NCBI GenBank assembly: GCA_025594325.1
Contig: JANHCV010000010.1
Coordinates: 1,178,001-1,242,000, forward strand
Direction: 5' to 3'
DNA from: Blastocladiella emersonii ATCC 22665
Taxonomy: Eukaryota; Blastocladiomycota; Blastocladiomycetes; Blastocladiales; Blastocladiaceae
Length of the DNA stretch: 64,000 nucleotides
Shown here in pieces: positions 50,615 to 61,334 of this stretch. The position numbers were made by a program, and so were the translations under genes. Below the pieces are notes generated by a model. It did no database searches. It saw only the letters and a list, made by a program, of their open reading frames with translations, and was not told the DNA's origin. How positions within the stretch are numbered: position 1 is the first letter of the stretch; the number at the start of each line of letters is the position of its first letter.

Positions 50615-52442
50615 TCACGCAATGTCAAACGCGTCCGGGTACGGGCACTCCTCAAAGAGCTCCACCAGCTCTTCATCTAGATCTTGGTCCTCGACTCTAA
50701 TCGTCAGCGCTCCCTCGCGTGCAACTCCGAGTTCGAGGAGCAGCTTGAACCCGTCCTCGCTAAACTCGATGCCACCGAGGTCGAGATGAGTGACCGTTTC
50801 CGGGAGCCGCGCTAAGAAAAGCTCCGCTGCTTCGTCCGTAAGGTCGCAGTTCAGCAAATTGATGGTCTTGAGCGTCGGCGGGGCAACGTCGAGGAGGGCG
50901 GCGACACAGGCGTCGTCAACACAAGTGTCGCGAAGCTCGAGAGTAGCGAGCCGCGGGCCAACAAGCAAAGGCAGGAGGATTCGAGCGCTGGCGCTGAAAT
51001 CGAACGGATACACGTTCAAATACAGCTCCTCGAGAGCAGGAAACGCGTGTTGTTCTGGCTGCACAGTGACTTCCGTCAGAGAAGACAGATCAACGCGAGG
51101 AGTAACGTATGAACCTCGGCGTTCGCCGCTGAATTGGAGGTACTTGAGCGACGGCCATGGGCGCTTCGCCAACACGAGAAATGCAAGCGCGTTCACGTCC
51201 AAGTCCTCGAGTTCAAGTCGCTCCAACGAGTCGGGGAGGTGCTGGAAGAGGGCTTCGAGACCGCTCGAGTCAAGCTCCTTGTTGTTGCTGAGAACCAGCG
51301 TGGTGAGGCCTCGAGGCAGTCCCTTGCCCAGCTTCGTCATTTCAGCCGAAGTAATCCAGTTTCCTGGCAGCGAGAGCGTCTTGAGGCTCGGTGGAAAGTG
51401 CTGCGAAAGCGTCGCGATATCGTCGTCGTCCACTTGGCACTCTTTCAGGGTAAGCGACTCGAGTCCTGGCGGAAGCCCGCGGGCGAGATGCGCGATTTCG
51501 TCCGTGTGAAGCTCACACGAGTCGAAGGTAAGATACGTCAAGGCGCGAGGAAGTCGCTCCAAGTTGGGCGCAAAGTTGGGCAGTGTCAAATCCTCCTTGA
51601 CGATGCGAAGCGAGGAAAGCGTGTCGGACAGCGCAAGCGTCATGTCGGGCGAGCATCGATCGTCAATACGGTTGTTGACCAGGGTGAGCGACGAGAGTGA
51701 AGGCGCAAGTTTGAGAGCGCAGAGGCAACGAAAGTCGAGATCGACCGTGTCGAGCGTGAGCGTGAGCGAGTCGATAACAAGCCCAGGCTGAGCAAAGACC
51801 TTGTTGAGCTGCTGGATGCCGGCCAATGAGATGCGCTGCTTGGAGATTGCAATCTTGGTCTCGCCGTCCATGAGTTTGGAAAGAACTTGCGCGCAGCGGC
51901 ATCGCCAGCCGCAACCTTGGCCCCTGTCACAACCCCAGCACGAGCATACTCGCGAAACTGACGAGCCTCGTCCAGCTTGCCGTCGTGCTCCGCTTGGTCC
52001 GCCGCTGCACCCCAGTCGTCACGGAAGCTTCCGCTGGGCACGCCGAGCAGGACAGCGGCATACTCTTTTAAGAAACCGTACTTGAGCGGGAGTCCCGAGT
52101 CGCGCCAGAACTCGAGAGCCGCGTAGTGGCGGCGATCATGCGCGCGTTTGAGCGCGGCCTCGGTGTACTTCATGGGCAGGCCGAAGGCGACACGGAGGCG
52201 GAGCAGCTCGACTCGGTTGGCGCCGCTCGCGTCGTCCACGGACACGGCAAGGACGTGTCGCTCAACGACATCGTATGTGCGAGGGATGAGAGCGCGTGGC
52301 GCGACCTGGAGATAAGGAGCAAGAAGTCGGAAGTCGAAGCTCGCGTCGTCGAGATCGTGGAGTGCACGACCTCGACGAGGATCCGGTCGATCAGGGCCGG
52401 TACGGCGAGATTGGGTTGATGCATGGAGTCTAGACGTTGCAT
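50615..52442 (-). pseudogene. LRR gene C3, broken by two frameshifts
   Basis: It starts MQRLDSMHQPNLAVPALIDRILVEVV as in C2. The frame is then lost near 52363, where one base is missing relative to C2 (GTGCA-CTCCACGAT against GTGCGCCTGCACGAT). It continues in another frame through VDDASGANRVELLRLRVAFG. It changes frame again near 51890, at a GCGCGC run that would be in frame with one GC less. The last 418 codons (leucine-rich repeats) are open. Two small indels in an otherwise well-kept gene suggest a young pseudogene or assembly errors. Confidence 0.8.
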
Positions 52443-52552
52443 GGTGCCGCGCGGGCTAATACATTGACCAAGTTGTGGAGAGAGAGAGCGCTCAGGGACG
52501 AGCAGGAGGATCTGGTGGCCGAGGGCGTCGTCGGGTGGATTTCCGGCGACCC

Positions 52553-52576
52553 TCACATGATATCTCGTCGCGTCTC
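52553..52576 (-). promoter_or_regulatory. Composite upstream motif of LRR gene C3
   Basis: TCACATGATATC followed by CGTCGCGTCTC, 111 bp before the start at 52442. Confidence 0.55.
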
Positions 52577-52701
52577 AAGAGCGTGGCAAGGGCCAGCCGT
52601 CCCCGTCACCTTCACGGGCAAGCACCAGCGCGGAAAAGCAGCTCAGGAAGGTGCGCGAAAATGGGATCCGATTCATGTACACGTCTACTCCTCCTGCCAA
52701 A

Positions 52702-54506
52702 CTACGCCGACTCGAACTTCTTACCCGCAATCTCTGCCGTGATCTGCGCGCGGTACTCACGTCGCAGCAGCTTCCCCGTCGCGCTCTTGAGGATCGACGG
52801 CACGAACCGGACGCCGCCGCGGAGCTTCTTGAACGGGGCGACATGCTGCGCGACGTACGCCTTGAGCTCGGCCTCAAGCTCCTCGCCGACCTGCACCTCG
52901 GGCTTGACGACGACGAACGCGAGCGGGAGCTCGCCGGCCTCGTCGTCGGGCATACCGATGACGGCGGCGTCGGCGACCTTGGGGTGGGCGAGGAGGAGCG
53001 CCTCGAGCTCGGCGGGCGGGACCTGGAACCCCTTGAACTTGATGAGCTCCTTGATGCGGTCGACGAGCACGAGGTGGCCGTCGTCGTCGACCATGGCCAC
53101 GTCGCCGGTGCGCAGCCAGACGCGGCCGCCCGAGTCGTCGCGCACGACGAGCGTCTCGGCGTTGGCCTCGGGGTGGTCCAGGTACCCGAGCATCACGTTG
53201 GGCCCGTGGATCAGCAGCTCGCCCGTGTGGCGCGGGGACGTCACGGGCTGCTGGGTCTCGGTGTCGAGGAGGAGAGCGTACACGCTCGGCAGGAGCGTGC
53301 CGACGGTGCCGTACTTGGCGGTCGCCGGGTCGGCGACGATCGCGTGCGTCGTGAAGTGCGTCACGGGCGATGCCTCGGACATGCCGAAACCCTGCTTGAT
53401 CGTGGCTATGTAGAGGTCCGGCGAGTGTCAGTCGGCTGCCAAGTGAGGTACATGGGCGGAGGCAGAAAAACCGCACTGTTGATGCGCTTCGCGACCGACG
53501 CCTGGAGCTCCGCGCCGAGCGGCGCCGCGCCGGACGTGATCCAGCGGAGCGACGAGAGGTCGAACTTGTCGACGACGGGGTGCTTGGCGACCGCGACGAG
53601 GATGGGCGGCGCGACGTGCGAGATGGTGACCATGTGGGTCTGGATCATGGTGAGCCATTGGACAAAGTCGAACCGCGGGAGCATGACGACGGCGTTGTGC
53701 AGGTACACGCCGGTGAGCATGAGGACGGTGAGGCCGTAGATGTGGAAGAAGGGGAGGACGGCGTCCATGACGTCGCCGTCGCGGTGCTGCGGTCCGTAGT
53801 CGTGCTGGACGAGCTGCAGCACGTTGATGGCGATGTTGCGGTGCGACAGCTGCACGGCCTTGGACTTGCCCGTGGTGCCCGACGAGAAGCAGATGAAGGC
53901 CACGTCGTGGGGGTCCGTTGCGACGACAGGCGCGCGGCCGCCCGCGACGTAGAGCGCGGCCAGCGGCACGACGCTCTCGTCGTCGTCCTCGTCACCGCCG
54001 TCGAGCGCCACCACGACCGCGCCCGCGATCCCGGCGTGCGCGAGCGCCTGCTTGACGGTCGGGATAAGCGCGCGGACCGTGAAGACGGCCTTAACCTTGG
54101 TGGCCTCGAGGAGCGGCGCCATCTCCTCCTCGGTGTAGAGCGGGTTGACGAGCGCGGCGACGACGCCGAGCGCGGCGGTCGCGAGGGCGACCACGGGGAA
54201 CGCCGTGTTGTTGGGTGCGACGACGGCGACGCGGTCGCCCTTGCGGACGTGCACGCGCGAGTGCGGCGACGCGAGGCCCGCGGCGAGGGCGTGGATGCGG
54301 TCGGCGAGGTCGGCGTAGGTGACGCGGTCCGTGTCGGCGGCGAGGGCGTCGACGAAGGCGGCGGCGGTCGCGGGGCTCGGGTGCGCGGCGATGCGCGCGA
54401 GAAGGAAGCGCGCCAGGTTCGGGTCGGCGGCGAGCTCGCGGTCGTCGACCTGTAGCGCCGGCTTGAGGATGCCCGGGGTCGAGTCGAGGTCGGTGGAAGA
54501 AGTCAT
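52702..54506 (-). CDS. 4-coumarate:CoA ligase-like acyl-CoA synthetase
   Basis: Exon 1 is 54506-53477 and exon 2 is 53405-52702; the 71-nt intron starts GTGCGG and ends CATAG and joins RIN to TTIKQGFGMSE. The product is 577 residues. Motifs of the adenylate-forming family are clear: the P-loop-like SSGTTGKSKAVQLSH, QGFGMSEASP, the hinge VWLRTGDVAMVDDDG, VDRIKELIKFKGFQV and the C-terminal lysine in SATGKLLRREYR. It activates a carboxylic acid to acyl-AMP and then acyl-CoA. The acid is unknown; in fungi without lignin pathways these usually act on fatty or aromatic acids in peroxisomes. The C-terminus (FESA) is not a peroxisomal signal. A TATAAG lies about 65 bp upstream. Confidence 0.9.
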
Positions 54507-54714
54507 TGCAAGTACGCGACGGGTGGTGGGCAGCGGTCTGGCCGTGGCGGGGGGCACCCGCCCATCTTATAGGAACGAGGGTACGGTGAGTGATCGGCGT
54601 CGTCCGCGCGAGATGCGGGGTGCGGTGCAGGAGGTGAGCGGCGCGCGCGGTTCCCTGCGCCACGGCGTATGAGGCGGCGGGGCAGGTGACCTCGGCCCCA
54701 CACTGCTCTCCATC
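54507..54714. promoter_or_regulatory. Bidirectional promoter region
   Basis: Only 208 bp separate the divergent starts of the CoA ligase (54506) and the ALKBH7-like gene (54715). TATAAG on the minus strand at about 54571-54576 serves the ligase. Confidence 0.5.
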
Positions 54715-55677
54715 ATGAATGCATCGGGCACGGCGGCGGCGCGGCTCACGCGGGACTGCTTGCAACGTGCAGCGCGCGCAGCGCCACATGGGGCCAGCGC
54801 GATGGTCGCCGGCTACGCGGGTCGCCGGGTGCGGATGCTGACGACGACGAGCGGGAGCGGGACCGGCTCCGCCTTGGCCTTCGAGTACCCGCTGCTCGCG
54901 CACCCGACGATCCCCGCGCGGTACCACCGCCAAGTCGGCCTCGTGCGCGACGTGATCACGGCCGAGGAGGAGCAGTTCCTGGCGGGCCTGTGCCAGCGCA
55001 AGCAGAAGCGGGCGGCGTTCCAGTCGGCGCACTTTGACAAGGTGATCTCCGGGTACCGCGAGATGAGCGCGAGCCACTGGCGCGTCGGGATCCCGGCCGC
55101 CGTTGCCGAGGCCAACGAGCAGCGCGCGCGGGGGATCCTGGCCCGGTGCTACGCGCTGCTGGACGCGGAGCGCGAGCGCGCGTTTCGGGAAGAGGGGCAG
55201 CCGAAGCCCGCGCCGTGGCTCGCTGAGCATATTCTCGAGCTCGACGCGAACGGCACGATTGGCGCGCACGTCGACCATCTCACGGTACGTACGCCCTCTC
55301 TTGACTGCTGAGGCGGGGCGACTGACGCGATCGAGTAGGCATCGGGCACCATGGTCGCGGCGCTCAGCCTGCTGTCGGCGACGCCCGTCGTGTTCCAGCA
55401 CACGAGCGAGCCAGAGTGGACCTTCTCGGTCGTGGCCGAGCCGCGCTCGCTGTACTTCCAGCGGTACCCGTCGTCCCCTTACACCTCTCACTCTCTCCGG
55501 CAACTCATCCCCTCCCCGTGTAGCGACGAGCTCCGGTACGACTTTACGCACGCGGTGCCCAAGCCGGCGGGCGCGCACCGCATCTCCATCATGTTCCGCG
55601 ACCGGTACACGGTGCCGCACCCGGCCGTCGCGGGGCGCGCGGACGGGGTGTCCAAGGTCAAGGCCATGATCGGATGA
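54715..55677 (+). CDS. ALKBH7-like 2-oxoglutarate/Fe(II) dioxygenase, probably mitochondrial
   Basis: Exons are 54715-55284, 55339-55463 and 55524-55677, with introns of 54 and 60 nt (donors GTACGT and GTACCC); 282 residues. The double-stranded beta-helix is recognisable: HILELDANGTIGAHVDH (the HxD iron ligands), TMVAALSLLS, RSLYFQ, then YDFTH (distal His) and RISIMFR (Arg for 2-oxoglutarate). This arrangement and the HFDKVISGYREM segment resemble ALKBH7 rather than DNA-repair AlkB. The first 45 residues are rich in Arg, Ala, Ser and Thr and nearly lack acidic residues, as in a mitochondrial targeting peptide. ALKBH7 in animals is linked to mitochondrial fatty-acid use and cell death. The second intron is 60 nt and stop-free. 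Confidence 0.8.
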
Positions 55678-55919
55678 TATATACGCTTGAGTGGAGCTCG
55701 CATTGCAGAGTTGGGAGGGGTGATGTCACGCGAGCGCGCGTCGATCATCTCCTCAGAGATTTCACGCGGATCACGCGTCGCGCTGCTCACGCGGTCCGCC
55801 CGCGGGTTTCTCGGCTTCGTTCTTCGCGGCGAGGCACTCAAAACCGACTGGCAGCAACGAGGCGCCGTTCCGCTCTCCCGCACTCTCCTGCATCCTGCAC
55901 AGGGACCCACTTTGTAACC

Positions 55920-57818
55920 ATGTCATCGACCCCGACCAAGCCCGCGCCCGTCGCGACGTTTGCGAACCAGGACAAGCTGCCGCGTCTGCCGATCCCTTCG
56001 CTCGAGGCGACGCTGGCCAAGTACCGTCGGACGCTGGAGCCGCTGTACGGCGCCGCCGAGCTGGCGCGGACCGACGCAGCGATCAAGCAGGCGCTCGAGT
56101 CGGGCCAGCTGGCCGAGCTGCAGCGTCGTCTCGAGGCGTACGACCGGACGCAGCCCAACTCGTGGCTCGAGTCGTGGTGGTACAACCTCGCGTACCTGTC
56201 GTGGCGCGTGCCGCTCATGATCAACTCCAACTGGTGGATGTTTGTGCGCGACGACCACCTGCCGTACGTGGGCGCGATCAAGCGCGTCGCCAAGGGCACG
56301 TTCACGGACGTGCAGGTCCGCCGCGCCGCCGGGCTCGTGTCGAACCTCGTCAACTACAAGGAGCTGATCGACGCCGAGAAGATCCCCGCCGAGTCGACCA
56401 AGGCCGGCCCGCTGTGCATGGACCAGTACCGCCACATGTTCGGCGTGACGCGCGTGCCCAAGGAGGGCATGGACGTGCTGGTGCGCGAGTTCCCGGCGCG
56501 CGCCCGCCACATTGTCGTCCTGGCCCGCGACCAGTGCTACCGCGTCGACGTGTACACGCGCGACGGGTCGCGCCGCCTCGCGCTAGCCGACCTCGAGCGC
56601 CAGCTGCACGCCGTGATCGCAGACGTGACGTCCGCCGACTTCACCCCCGACTTCCCCGTGCCCGTGCTGACGGCCGAGCACCGCGACACGTGGGCGCGCG
56701 CGTACGCGCGGCTGGGCGAGCTGGACGCGGCGAACCGCGCGTCTCTGGCGGCCATCGAGTCGGCGCTGTTCACGGTGTCGCTCGACGACTACGCGCCGAG
56801 CGCGGACCTTGACGAGGGCCACCGCGTCATCGCGCACGGGCTCAACGGGCACAACCGGTGGTTCGACAAGGCGCTCAACGTGATCGTGACCGCCAACGGG
56901 CGCGGCGGGTGCAACGGCGAGCACTCGCCCCAGGACGCACTCACGCCCGCCGTCATGTTCGAGCACGTTGTCCAGCACGAGCCCGCCGTCGACGCGCCCG
57001 GGTGCGCGCCCGCGGGCACCGCCGACGTCGCGCCCGCGCAGCGTCTGCGGTTCCACACGCACGGCGACGCGGCCATGGCCAAGTTCCTGGCCGACGCCGA
57101 GGTCAACAACCGCAAGGCGATCGCCGACTCGGACATCGGGATCGCGGTGTTCGACGGGTACGGGTCCGACTTCATGAAGAAGCACGCCAAGGTGTCGCCC
57201 GACGCGTACATGCAGCTGGCGATGCAGCTCGCGCACTTCCGGCTGCATGGCCACCTGGTGCCGACCTACGAGACGGCCAGCACGCGCGCCTTCAAGCACG
57301 GCCGCACCGAGACGTCGCGCACGCTGCTCACCGAGTGCAAGGCGTGGGTCGAGGCCATGGCGCGGCCCGGGGTGGGGGCGGCCGACCGCCTCGCGCTCCT
57401 GCGCGCCGCGGCCGCGGCTCACGGCAAGTACATCAGCGAGGCGTCGCGCGGCATGGGCGTCGACCGGCACCTGCTGGGTCTGCGCCTCGTGATGCAGCCC
57501 GGCGAGAAGTGCCCCGTGTTCGAGGACCCCGCGTACGCCGACTCGTGCACCTGGCGCATGTCGACGTCCGGCCTCAGCAACAACTCGTACAAGGTGCTCC
57601 ACGGCACTGGGTTCGGGTGCGTCGCGCCCAACGGGTACGGGTGCAACTACTACGCTGGGCCCAACGTCATCCATTTCGGGATCGAGTCGAAGCGGTCGTG
57701 CCCCGAGACGTCGACCGACATGTTCCGCATCCACCTCCTCGGCGCGCTCAACGAGGTCAAGGAGATGGTTGTCCAGGGCAACGCGGCCGCGGGTACCGCG
57801 GGGAAGAGCAAGCTGTAA
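55920..57818 (+). CDS. Carnitine acyltransferase with peroxisomal SKL signal
   Basis: A single exon of 632 residues from the ATG at 55920; the frame is open upstream but that part overlaps the 3' region of the neighbour. Family marks include LPRLPIPSLEATLAKY at the N-terminus, the catalytic His in GGCNGEHSPQDA, YETASTRAFKHGRTET, and the C-terminal block STSGLSNN...GFGCVAPNGYGCNYY. The protein ends GKSKL, a classical type 1 peroxisomal targeting signal. It swaps acyl groups between CoA and carnitine, probably acetyl or short/medium chains, to export peroxisomal acyl units to mitochondria. Chain length cannot be read from the sequence. Confidence 0.92.
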   Translation: MSSTPTKPAPVATFANQDKLPRLPIPSLEATLAKYRRTLEPLYGAAELARTDAAIKQALESGQLAELQRRLEAYDRTQPNSWLESWWYNLAYLSWRVPLMINSNWWMFVRDDHLPYVGAIKRVAKGTFTDVQVRRAAGLVSNLVNYKELIDAEKIPAESTKAGPLCMDQYRHMFGVTRVPKEGMDVLVREFPARARHIVVLARDQCYRVDVYTRDGSRRLALADLERQLHAVIADVTSADFTPDFPVPVLTAEHRDTWARAYARLGELDAANRASLAAIESALFTVSLDDYAPSADLDEGHRVIAHGLNGHNRWFDKALNVIVTANGRGGCNGEHSPQDALTPAVMFEHVVQHEPAVDAPGCAPAGTADVAPAQRLRFHTHGDAAMAKFLADAEVNNRKAIADSDIGIAVFDGYGSDFMKKHAKVSPDAYMQLAMQLAHFRLHGHLVPTYETASTRAFKHGRTETSRTLLTECKAWVEAMARPGVGAADRLALLRAAAAAHGKYISEASRGMGVDRHLLGLRLVMQPGEKCPVFEDPAYADSCTWRMSTSGLSNNSYKVLHGTGFGCVAPNGYGCNYYAGPNVIHFGIESKRSCPETSTDMFRIHLLGALNEVKEMVVQGNAAAGTAGKSKL

Positions 57819-58111
57819 GGACTTGCTCGCAGCAGAGTTTGATTGGTTTGTGGCATGGAAACACGTTGTTACCGGGTGTTTCCCGTTCGTTTTTCGTCAT
57901 CAATCGTCTTCGGCTGAGTGGAGAGGAGAGGGGAGGAGTCGCGCAAGCAGCGGCCCGCGACGCGCCACGGCCACGCGACCGGCTTCGCGTCACGCGTTCT
58001 CGCGGCGAGCCGCCCTCCCTCCCTTTCTTCGCCTCGCCTCGCCCGCTCCTCTCCCCACGCTCTCTCTCCCCCACACACATTCATGTAACTAAACCACCCC
58101 CAGAACCCGCA

Positions 58112-59600
58112 ATGGAATCCTTCCGCTTCGTCGTCAACCAGGACAACGACTGCGTGTGCGTGTCGCGCGGGTCGCGGCTCGCCGTCTTCTCGACACCCGC
58201 GCACGCGGCGCCGCGGCTCAAGTCGCACATTGCGGTGGGCCCCGCCGGCCCCGCCGCGCCCGGCAACGAGGTGCACGCGCCCGCCATGCTGCACAAGTCC
58301 AATATCCTCGCGTTCGTCGTCGGCGCCAAGCGCAAGAAGGTACGCTCCCGCGGAGGATGAGCGTGGGACGGAGACTAACGCCCCGAAACAGCTCAGGGTC
58401 TACGACGACCTGAAATCCCGCACCGTGTGCGAGCTGGACTTCGAGTACCCGATCGCGCGCACCGTGCTACGGCGCGACGCCATTGTGACGCTGACGACGC
58501 ACGCCCTGTGCGTGTACTCGCTCGCGCCCGCGCCCTCGAAACTCTTCGAGCTCCCGCTCGCCGCCTCGACGCTCCTCGCCGTTTCCTCGTCGCGCGCCGC
58601 GCGGTTCGTCGTCGCAACCGAGACCCAGCAGCGCGGGCACCTGCAAATCCTGGACCTGACGCCGACGCTCGTCGGGCGCGCGGTCCCCTCGCAGGGGATC
58701 CTGATCGTCAAGGCGCACGACTCGACGGTCCGCGCGATTGCGGTTTCGCCCGACGGATCGCTCGTGGCCTCGGCGAGCGACCGCGGGACTCTGATCCGGA
58801 TCTGGGACGCGGCGACGGGCGCGCAGTGGCGCGAGCTGCGCCGCGGCGTGGATACGGCCGCGATCCACGCCATCACGTTCTCGGCGGACGGGACCCGGCT
58901 CGTCGTCGTCTCGGATAAGGCCACCGTGCACGTGTTCCACGTCGGGGCCGCGGGGATGCCGGCGAGCCCCACGACCAGCGGCGGCGGCGGCGCCGGGTGG
59001 ACTGGGTTGTCGCCGACCAGCCCGTCGGTATCTGCTGCCGCGGGCGGTGCGGCGAGGGCGGGAGGCGGGCGGCCGTCGCTCGACCGGTCATCCTCGTCGT
59101 CCTCGGGCTCGTCGTCGGTCGCGACAACGGTCGCCGCGGCGGCGGCGCAGCGGCCCGTCTCACCGTCATCCTCATCCACGTCGTCGTCGTACGTGACGTC
59201 GCCCGCCGTCGGCGTCGGCGCGGGCCCTCCGCGCTCCACCACCTCCAACCCTGCAGGTCTCAGCACCACGCTCGCCCCCGGTCCCGGCGCGGGCACGAAC
59301 ACGCGCTCGCACCTCGCGTTCCTGACCCCTCTCCTGCCCGCGTACTTTGGGTCCGAGTGGTCGTTCTCGTCGTGCAAGATCCCGCTGACCGACGACCCGT
59401 CGCGGCCTCCGCCGACGGTCCCGCCGCTCCTGGCGTGGCAGGTCGCGGACTCGGACAAGGTCATGGTGACGTGCGCCGACGGGCGCGTGTGGCGGTTCGC
59501 GTTCGACCGGCGGCGCGGCGGCGATGGGATCCTTGACGGGGTGTGGCGGCTCGCGTGGGGTGACGGTGAGGGGGAGGTGCCTGTCATGGAGGATTTGTGA
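58112..59600 (+). CDS. PROPPIN-family WD40 protein (Atg18/WIPI-type)
   Basis: Exons are 58112-58339 and 58392-59600 with a 52-nt intron (GTACGC...ACAG); 478 residues. The seven-bladed propeller shows VKAHDSTVRAIAVSPDGSLVASASDRGTLIRIWD (broken here into its WD pattern) followed by the phosphoinositide-binding signature LRRG in RELRRGVDTAAIHAITFS. PROPPINs bind PI3P and PI(3,5)P2 and act in autophagosome formation and vacuole shape. Between the late blades there is a long low-complexity insertion (Gly, Ser, Ala, Pro; about residues 290-370). The Leu of LRRG instead of Phe occurs in WIPI3/4-type members; the exact subgroup is uncertain. Confidence 0.85.
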
Positions 59601-61334
59601 GGCGACGTGATGTCAAGCAGAGTGTATATATGTAAGCTTTTGTGGTCGTCGTCGCGGTGTGGTCAGTCGGCAGAGGAACTGTCCCTCAGCGAGCTTGGCG
59701 GCCAGGGCCAGGAATGGACGCGGAGCGCTTGGCGCCGCGGGAGTCAGGGACGCACGGAAGGAAGTCGCTTGTGCTCGGCGACCAGAGCCATCGATCGTGT
59801 CCGCGCACGCACGCCGTCAGCGTAAAAGGAAGGTCGGCCGCCAAGAGCGCCAAGGCGGCCACGACGTATTCCTGGCCACGGCGGCCGCGGCCATCGCGGC
59901 GATCCAGGGTTCCTCCCGCTCGGCGAGTCAGCAGCAACGGGCGAACGGCCGCAGTCTCGATGACACACACGGCCCCGGAAGAATCGCGAAGGCGGAGTGC
60001 GCGACGAGCGCGACAGGCGGGGCGCGCTGCCTGCGTCCGACCGAATCTCGGCCGCGGCCGCGGGCCCCCCGTCGGCGCACTCGCGCACAGGCGCACAGGC
60101 AGGCGGGCCGTTTTCGCACGGTCCGCGACGATGGCGGCGGCGGGGGCCAAGAAAGGTGAAAAGGTTGAGCTTGCCGCTGCCGTCGCGGCGAGCGGGCTTC
60201 CCACACGATCCCCTCGCTCTTCTGAGGGACAGCGTCGATCAACCAACCCTAGCTCGCGGCGATCATCCTCATCGTCGCCGTCACCGCAGCCGCGTAGCCA
60301 GCAACGCGCCCCGAGAACGGAGCGCCCGACCAAATTGGACCTGCGTGCCCCGCATTGGGACCCGCCCGGGAGCGCTGCATTGGCGCCCATCTCACCCCGT
60401 CGTCGTCGTCACCAGGACGCCGGCACCCCAGGATCCCACGGTGCCGCCGTCAGCGTTGCACCGAGTGCGGAGCGGCGGCGTGCGTCCAGAGCGGCGAAGC
60501 GTCGCGAGCGGTGGCCGTGAACCGACAGCGGTGCTGCGCCGTCGGCGCCCGCAGCGCCGGCAGCGCCTAATCCGTCACGTCGCCTGGGCCGCTCAACTCA
60601 TCACCGACGCTCCCGCTCCCTCTCTCCTCCCGCCTCCATCGGCGCTCCCCTCGTCCTCCGCTTCGGCTCCTTCGACGCCGGCCCAGAACGCACCAGAAGC
60701 CGCGCGACCGAGCAGTAGCTGCACTAGTCGCCGCAGCGCTCTTCAACACCGACACGACGACCCTGACGCTGCTGCGACCACCACCACCACCATGTCGACT
60801 GCCGCCGCTGCCCGCCCGCCGCCGCGCCCGCTGCCCGCCGTCACCGACTCGCCAGGTACGCACGCACGCGCGCTCGCGCTTAACTCATCCTCCTGTGGCG
60901 CGCGCGAGGAGGGGAAGGAGAAGCGGGTGGAAGGAGGAATAGTGTCTCGCGGCCGCCGGCCGCCGATGCATACGTGTCTCTCTGTCCGCCCCGGTCCGGC
61001 CCGATGCGCCGGTCGGTCGCCGAGTGCTTCGCCACTCCGTCCGCCGCCGGCCGGCGATGACGATGCGGGTGCCCGACGGGGCATCGAAATGGACGTAGAA
61101 CACGGTGCCGCCGCGCTGGCCGCTGCTGCCCGCTGGTCGTTCCCTTCTGAGACATCTGCCCGCTTCTTCCCTGGTCGCCTCGCCTCGCCTCGCCGCCCGC
61201 TTCTTCACCTTGGCGCCCTCGCCGCCCTGAAGAGGGCGCGCTCTCCCTCTCCTCCTCTCGCCGACCACGACCCGACCAGAGACTAATACACGCAACGCAC
61301 GCAACCCTACGACTCGCTCATACCCCTCCCCACC
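59601..61334. other. Long intergenic region or leader before the cyclin gene
   Basis: No gene is recognised. The GC content produces long spurious frames on both strands (for example 59997-61286). At 60791 an ATG followed by 21 codons ends at a GTACGC donor (60856) and could be a leader exon or short upstream frame. It cannot be joined in frame to the cyclin, because a TAA at 61284-61286 precedes the cyclin ATG and no acceptor lies between them. Confidence 0.4.

Noticed and set aside
60791-60855. Exon-like ATG stretch ending in a GTACGC donor, as a first exon of the cyclin
   Set aside because: A TAA at 61284 in the cyclin frame and the lack of an acceptor between it and the ATG at 61335 prevent an in-frame join.
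59997-61286. 429-codon frame before the cyclin gene
   Set aside because: Composition is that of GC-rich noncoding sequence (Arg/Pro/Ser/Ala), overlapping long frames exist on the other strand, and no motif is visible.
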